NCBI GenBank assembly: GCA_021234155.1
Contig: JAJEKV010000083.1
Span: 1,260,213-1,324,212 of the forward strand
Direction: 5' to 3'
From: Isoetes taiwanensis
Taxonomy: Eukaryota; Streptophyta; Lycopodiopsida; Isoetales; Isoetaceae
Length of the DNA: 64,000 nt
Each line of letters starts with the position of its first letter. The stretch's first letter is position 1. The notes below the pieces were generated by a model. It was not told the DNA's origin and made no database searches. It saw nothing but the letters and a program-made list of their open reading frames with translations. A program made the translations under genes and the position numbers. Shown here piece by piece: positions 57,241 through 64,000 of the stretch.

Positions 57241-60200
57241 AGGTATTCATTCACAAAGAGATAAAATTATATCTAACGAAATTTCTGTATTCAAATAGAA
57301 TCATGTCGAAAATTGACAATCACAATGCCAACAAAGATGCATGGGCATTTGGACTCCGACCATTGCGTCTGACGTAAAGAAAGAAAGGAAATCAAAGTCT
57401 TCAAAACTCAGGTCTTCAGTAGCAGCAAATCGTCAAATAGAACATGAACAAAGCAGGAAAGATTTGCTTTTATCCTGTATAATCACCCATCTCCAAATGT
57501 GAATAGATCACACAGATCTTGCTTTGCCATGGCGGCGCATGCGCCATGAAATGTAGACTAATGAGGAGGGAGAAGAAGATTAAGGCGAGAGACCTTATCT
57601 TCAGGTTGAATTTCTTTGACCTATTAACACTTCACTTCATATTCTTAAGTAAGCATAGTGGCCAGCATCACCTTGTGTATACTGTCTGACGGCCTTTAGT
57701 AGCAATGCATATCCTGCACCAACCGAGGCTTTCCAGCGGTGCCGCACTTTTTCAAAGTCTCGGAGATGGAGCCATCCATAGCTGCCCATTTCATAGGCAG
57801 TTTGAGCAACATGGGCTGTCCATGTAACTCATTTTGCATTAAGCGGTCTAAATCAATGGATAAAACATACGCTCTTAGATTGCAAAAGCGAAATCCGTCC
57901 TTCAAAGAAGCTTGACCACAAGCAGGTTAAGCTTAAAAAGTCATCTAGGGTTTTGCCTTTTGTAAAAAATGGCCACAAACAGATGATATTAACGAAACTA
58001 GAGTAACAAAACAACACATATAAAGAATAAATACCAATTCTAGAAGTTTTCGATTGCAAAAGAAATGAGCATCTTTGCTTGTATTCTGCAAAACTAAACC
58101 AAGGCAAAAAATCAACATGAGCTTTGTCTTACAAAATGCATACGGACATGCCATGGCCAAAGAAGCTTACCAGCTAATGCAAAAAAATCGAATCAAAATT
58201 TGCTCCTCACTATTGCATATTACACTTCATACGGTCTGCGGGATGAAGGACAGGATATCTACAACTCTTAAAAGACATTATAAAATAAATAAGGGTTTTT
58301 CTACATCATTAATTTCCTTCCAAAACCTGTCCAATTTCCACCCCGTCTCTAAAACATACATACGTTCATAAGCATATCATTAAAGCTGGTTATAGAATAG
58401 TCTATTTTGTACATCGTGTATGAAATAGCAGGTTGACCACGGATTCACAACCATAATGCGCCGCAGCCAGCCTGCAATTTAAACAAACTCCTGGTTAATT
58501 CGGGGCAGATCACAAGCAATGAGGCAATCTTTAGCTCAATGGCTGCTCATCACGAGAAAAAACCCTTGGACCAGAATCATCTTTTCGTCTCTGATGTAAA
58601 GGCGGCATTGAGTTTGTCTTTAACATAATATCAGGCATATTGGAAGGGGACAAGGAAATTCACAGTAACTATTAGGTGCAAAACTAACATTTAAGTCACG
58701 ATTGGGCTCCAAGTTGTTGCTCCTATACCTTCAGATGAGATCTAATAACCATTTGCGGATGGTTCAAGCAAGATTTAGACTATCAGAACAAAACACTGGT
58801 GACTTTTACCTTAAATAAGTTGACTGTATACTCAGGGCTTGTTACGTAGCTGTTTCCAATGCACTTAACTTTCCTTCCCATCCGCAATGCATAAAACACA
58901 AATTAGGCAACGAAAGCAAGTTTGCTAACAAAAATATATCAACACGGACACGAATCGGAGTTCTATATCAAGAATAGCTAGATAAGAGTTCACGGCCAGA
59001 TTGGCTTCACCGTCCGCCATTGAGCTTTAGGCATTGACTAAGTATGTGGCAAAACAAAATAGAGGTCTAAACTTGCAGACTTATGCTATTAGTGCCCACG
59101 TTGGGGAGTCACCCAATCCGACTGACTGCCACTTCCGTATCCCTAACAATTTTCTCTTTGAATCCGACCAAGCTTAATCATCAAATGAAATGCTATGGAA
59201 TCCCTTCTCATTGCAGAACTGGGTTATCTTCTGACCGTGACGTGTCTTTCTTTGGAGCCTAAAGGTGATTCTTCAGAAACACAAAGCGACTCCATTTACC
59301 TGTGATTGACCATCCCTAAATCCAGATGGAGACATTGAATCAAACAAAGTGCTGCACTTTGCGGAGGTTGCCCCTCCATGGCGGAGGGTGGGAAATGAAA
59401 ACCCGTCGTGCTTTGAAAGTCATAACAAATCAATCAAAGTTGCTATTTTAAGACATTGACATTTGAGGAAAATTGCGGTGGTAGCCATTTGATGGCAACT
59501 CCTCCTTAGATGTTGAGCTCCTTGGACTGTGGTCAGATTTGGACACATGGACTCACGAGGGTTTTCGATTGTAAAACCTTAATTATGGGTTACAGCAATG
59601 TTATTGGGTTGGTTGTTATTATTGGAGTATTTACTAGATTTTCGAAGCATGGGTGTTGCATGAGTCTTGGTTTCAAACACTTTTACATACAATTTGCTGA
59701 GTTTTTCCTATACTTTGATTGCTTCAAAGCGCAATACAAAGCATTGGTGCGGAGGTTGCCCTCAGGGGCACGGAGGTATGTTCATGTTTTATTGTTTGTT
59801 TTTATGTTGCGACAGTAATGATTTAAAAGCATCTGCGTCTATACAATATCTTGTACGATAATTAAACTCCACGTGATAATGCACATGGCCATATCATCCT
59901 CCTTATTAAAAAACAAATGGACCATGTTTTTATTATTATTTAATATTGGGAAATTATAATAATCTTAAGCGTTAAGTGGTGTCATGGTTAGAGACTCCCA
60001 TTTTTCCCATGAAAATAAGGCATAGATACCACTCTAAGGATAAAGAAATGGTCTATATGTGAAACATGTTACAATGATTTGATTATACTTAACCCCATTT
60101 TATAGTTATTGGAAGCTTGTCCTTGGCGTTTTTCAAACAAATATGAGGGGACTACTTTAAGGGGAATGCTAATGATCATTTTAAAAAGCATTTGAGGACC

Positions 60201-60949
60201 ACTATGTCTTTTAAATAAGCACATGCTTTCATAAATTGCTAATTTAATTTCATTTCATTTCATTTCTTTATGCATCGTTGATGATTTTAGTGGTACTAAA
60301 TAATATATGTATCACTATTTTGGCGATAATCTTATGTTGAAACTTTTACGGAAGGCGATAAATTTGTCCTTCAAAATTTTTTGTAGTGCATGTGGCGATA
60401 AATATTAATCATAAGCATTTTATTTAGTACTTGTGACAATGTCTAAAATCTTACCATAGTATTTTTCTCATGAATGCAACATAATGACACACATAAGAGC
60501 CACTAACTAATGTCGTAAGCCCTGATTTTATTTTGCTTTTGTATATAGGAGTACTATTTTCTCAAAAAAATGTGATTATATTCCATAGTAAAAAAAAAAA
60601 AAGACATCAAATGGTTTGGCTTTGTCATTTAAAAGAGGCGTGGTAAAGAAAACTCAAACCTTCACCTCTATACTCATTCTAAATTGGTAACTCTATGTGT
60701 GTTTTTAAGTGAAGATCTATTTGAAGTTAAGATATAAGATTATTGATAGAGCGGTGGCGGCTCCCGCTTCACTAAGTCCCATATAGTTGGCGGAGATGTG
60801 AGTGATGAAGAGAAGAAGCCTCTCAAAAAGGGTGGCCGGGTGAAATCTCAATGTTTTACTAAAAGGCTACTAGGCATGAGTGGCCCAGGTTTTTAAGGTC
60901 AAAATATAGCAATTTTAGATGAAATGTGCCTAAAGATCAACAGTGCATT

Positions 60950-61110
60950 CAACAAGGCCTTTAAAGGCCCTGGCCCAACAATGTCAAATTTAACCTCATT
61001 AATTTGTTGATGAACCACGTCTATCTTGTTATATGCCGTTTGTACATTTTCAAGATGCGAGAAGAAATTGAGAGATCTTTGATGGTATTCATGTAAGATC
61101 AATACCTTAT
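60950..61110 (-). pseudogene. Damaged copy of the PPR fragment
   Basis: Counterpart of 45423-45600; HLENVQTAYNKIDVVHQQIN and EVKFDIV are recognisable. Confidence 0.6.
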
Positions 61111-63696
61111 TCAGCCATTCCGCGACCTGTTACATTTCATTTTCTTAAGGTGATGGCATGGCAATTTGCTTAAAACTTACCACATGCATTATTCGTACAA
61201 TTCATGTCCCTCTCATATCTCTCTGTGAAAGCATTACATATGCTTCACATCCTTATAGAGAGACACAGAAATTGCTAAGAATTTTTTGCAATAGAATCAG
61301 GTCTTATGGAGGATGTAGCTAATGTATAGTCTATAGGGCATGTGCATGCACGGGGTTATGAAAAGGTCCTTATATGGTTAAAATACTAAAAAATATCCTT
61401 AATAGGAAAATTTTAGAAACTCTAGGTACCTCCTACTACTATATATGTACCTTTGGGTTCTATAATTCCTCCAAATCCTACTATATTTGTACAATAAATT
61501 ATCTAAATTCAACCATACCCTACCATATTTTCTATAATGGGTTTCCCCTAAATTTAAACCAGTCCTTATTCTACACCCTTTAAGGTGCCGCTACAAACCT
61601 ATCACAATGCTCTTGATCAATTGTATAGGGGGTTTGTATATAGTTGACTATTTGATTGACCAGGTTGAGTTTGGGATTTAATCCGCATTTTAACTTGGGG
61701 AGAAGGGACAATAAATAACTATTAAGCATCAAGTGAACCATTAGCTTATTTATTGCCATGTAATTGGTCGGTTCTTGAACCTAAAAAGGAAAGTTAATAC
61801 ATGGTCCTACACATGTTGAACAACCTATAGACATTTCAAAGAGGCGCATTACGGTTATGTTAAAAGACACACATAATGGCCCTTTTTCTGCGGGTAGTTA
61901 CGGTGGCGGCACACTAAGGTTTGTAATGCATTTTATTCCTATAGAAATTTTTAAGTCCTTATATAGAGGTGCATGGGCTACAAATCTTGGATCTAAAGTA
62001 CCCAAGATGGTCTTTAAAATAATACAAAGTTGGAATTTTAAAACCATATAATACAGGATGAGCGTGAGCCAAGTTTGCCACATTGATCCTTTGGGTTTCT
62101 TCTAAGTCATAGGGCTAGGCGAATTGTTTAAGCTATTTTGTATGAGCAACAATGGCTAAAAATATCCTGTCGAGGTTTTATTCCGGCAAAGCCTGCTTAT
62201 ATTTTGTTCCATCGTTGTTGGATGTCGTAGGAACCTTGATAACATTTACTAAAAAAATACCATGCTTGGGGACCATTCTATTTAAGCTGACAGTAGCGGA
62301 AAATTTCTCTGGCATATCTATGTTACTTTTCGATCTTTTTCGTTTGATACGGAAATGTTAATTTTGTTCGATGAATAAAAAGCGTGGTTGCAGCTATGCT
62401 AAGGCTTCCTGTCTGCTGGCTGGCGGGTGTTCTCAAATACAAATGATTGCGTAAATATGCATGGGATACTCTTTGCATGTCCTTGTGGGTATGGCTACTC
62501 TTGAAATCATCCCGCGTCACCATATGATTGTGCAACCATTGTGTCTAGTCAGCGGTTGAGAGTCAACCCTGCAAGTCAATGTCATGTGGCACTTTAGATT
62601 GAAATGACCACCCATCACTACTTTGCTACATTCAAACCAACACATGTATGTTACCATGATGCCATATTACCCGCGGTTGCTACCCTCGGATAAGAAGAAC
62701 TGGGGAATTGAACCCTCCGTACAAAGCGTTTTCCACAATACTTTGTCTTGCGGCATAATGTAGGGCACAACTAGGACAAGTCGGGACAAACAATATGCCC
62801 AAAGGCAACAATAGCGGTTTCATTAGAGTGGTTGGGGTCTGAAAAATGGCCTCTATCAGCCATTCCACGTCATATTTCCGCTCCCTTTTCCCATGCCACC
62901 TAGGATACCAAACTCTCATAATTCTGAATTTGCTTGGAATATTCTTTGGAATAAGGATTGCATTCATGGCGCCATATGTATTTATTGTTGGTTGTCGGGC
63001 GGTTGATGCAACCGTGGCTTCTAAAATGCCACTTGCATTATAGCATCTGGAAACAGCTCATGGCGGTGTCTCTTAGTAAGCGTCTTTGGCGTCACCGCCT
63101 TCTACATTTCAAAAGTTGAATGTGTAGGTTGAAGCTTTATATCGGATCAGACTTTCATTTGGTGACTGTATTCGCGCCTTAACGATCTTCACTTCATCCC
63201 TATCTGGGCTTCCGCTTCTACAATTCAAATTTGAATTTGCTTAATGTATAAAAGCATGGATTGTAGGAGAATGGACTTTTTCCATATGCATGTTGCAAAT
63301 TTCAAAAGCGAAGTTGAATGCGGACGTTCGGCTCACACGAGCGAATTGTGTTGGGGCATAAAAATACCACACCTTGATTTGGCGAGTGCGATCTACCCGG
63401 ATATGGAAGTTGCTTGTTGTCAAATTAAACTTAAACACAAGTGAGTCGGCACTTACGTGGTTTTCTCGAGGAGGGTTTGGAGTGTTTTTAAATCCCAATT
63501 ATCGACATAGTGTGACGTAGCATCTTGGTATTAAATAGTATGTTAAATTCGAATTATATCGGTTGTTCATTTTAAGTTAAACTCAAATCATATAGGTTTA
63601 GGAATAAGGTTAAAGGAAGATATTGGCTATTTTAGGAATAAGGTTAAAAAGGAAGATATTGGATATTTAGGTATAAGGTTAAAAAGGAAGATATTA

Positions 63697-63886
63697 GATA
63701 TGGCTCAAATTTGAGATATGCACATAATGGCATGTAATGATGGTTGATAGGACTGGAATCGAATCATTCCTCGTTTTCACGTCTAATCCAGCCTATATCT
63801 ATTCCAGCCTAGATTGGCCCCATTCTCCCCCCCATCTCGCCCAATCTTTTGCTAGATCCTCCTTCCAATTTCTCTAGTCCGCCGCC
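63697..63886. other. New sequence beyond the duplicated block
   Basis: First sequence not present in the left copy. CT-rich towards the end, like a plant 5' UTR. Confidence 0.5.
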
Positions 63887-64000
63887 ATGAAGATCGACTC
63901 TGGAAGAGCAGGAGTGTCCTCCAGAAGGCACCTATTACATTTTGGAAGAGGTGTTCCTCCGCTGTTCCCTCGCCCGGTTCTTGCTCTGATGCCTCGATTC
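63887..64000 (+). CDS. Open frame running off the right edge (partial)
   Basis: GCCGCCATGA puts the ATG in a strong context. The frame stays open for 38 codons to the end: MKIDSGRAGVSSRRHLLHFG and then a proline-rich RGVPPLFPRPVLALMPRF. No family is recognised. It could be the start of a gene or chance; only the continuation would tell. Confidence 0.3.
   Translation, partial: MKIDSGRAGVSSRRHLLHFGRGVPPLFPRPVLALMPRF

Larger units (their letters stand above)
48144..63696 (+). repeat. Second, indel-rich copy of 31411-48136 (probable assembly artefact)
   Basis: Same content, order and orientation as the first copy, about 15.55 kb against 16.7 kb. Long exact stretches (for example about 95 bp around 52636-52728, one mismatch to 36556-36648) alternate with scrambled ones full of small deletions and insertions. 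Every landmark is present but damaged; the third CACTA end (56880) has lost its first bases. Overlapping contig ends, the right one poorly corrected, explain this best. Confidence 0.9.

Noticed and set aside
48144-63696. Genuine segmental tandem duplication
   Set aside because: The join is exactly at an N gap, the right copy is shorter and error-textured, and the left copy stops within a short repeat that the right copy reads through.
1-64000. CRISPR arrays, bacterial operons, rRNA genes
   Set aside because: None is present; base composition, splice-like sites and element types are those of a plant nuclear genome.

Overview
The window looks like transposon-rich nuclear DNA of a land plant, most likely a homosporous fern or another seed-free plant. 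The reasons are a plant-type LTR retrotransposon leader with an initiator-Met-tRNA primer-binding site, CACTA DNA transposons with 3-bp target-site duplications, Helitron-like 3' ends, non-LTR retrotransposons, and scattered fragments of PLS-type pentatricopeptide-repeat (PPR) genes. I see no intact protein gene, rRNA gene or CRISPR array. Species assignment is inference.

Main layout (1-48136) is a nest of elements. An LTR-retrotransposon-like unit begins with a candidate LTR (1528-2581), a PBS (2583-2594) and a broken first ORF (3188-3690). A candidate Helitron (about 3691-6459) sits in that reading frame. At 6543-32670 lies a 26.1-kb CACTA element with matching inverted ends and the same 3-bp duplication, ACG, on both sides. 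Removing it and one ACG joins 6542 to 32674 in one frame, giving a charged, glutamine-rich helical stretch that runs, still in frame, into a degenerate histone-H3 fold ending at 33372.

Inside the 26-kb CACTA, in order: a PPR pseudogene, a second Helitron-like end, an unidentified gene fragment, a DUF7869-like transposon protein pseudogene on the minus strand, and a second CACTA (15648-19730). The second CACTA splits that pseudogene with an ATT duplication and itself carries a HAD-phosphatase exon. Further right are several tandem repeats, a foldback element, and a decayed two-gene stretch (23.6-29.4 kb). That stretch holds a TATA box, a 13-nt first coding exon, an intron and a ParB-like DGQH gene whose later part may descend from a beta-class DNA methylase. 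An FCP1/NIF-like phosphatase interrupted by a LINE piece follows. Another PPR fragment and a tandem duplication come next.

From 32.7 to 48.1 kb the sequence holds the H3-like remnant, minus-strand LINE fragments (3' parts at 33.9-34.9 and 36.4 kb; endonuclease/RT part at 38.7-41.1 kb), the left end of a third CACTA (41130) and an unidentified coding-looking stretch near 46 kb.

A 7-N gap (48137-48143) is followed by 48144 to about 63696, which repeats 31411-48136 from end to end in the same order and orientation. It is about 7% shorter and full of small indels. This is best read as unmerged overlapping contig ends or a badly corrected haplotig, not as biology. Only about 63700-64000 is new; it ends in a short open frame that leaves the window.
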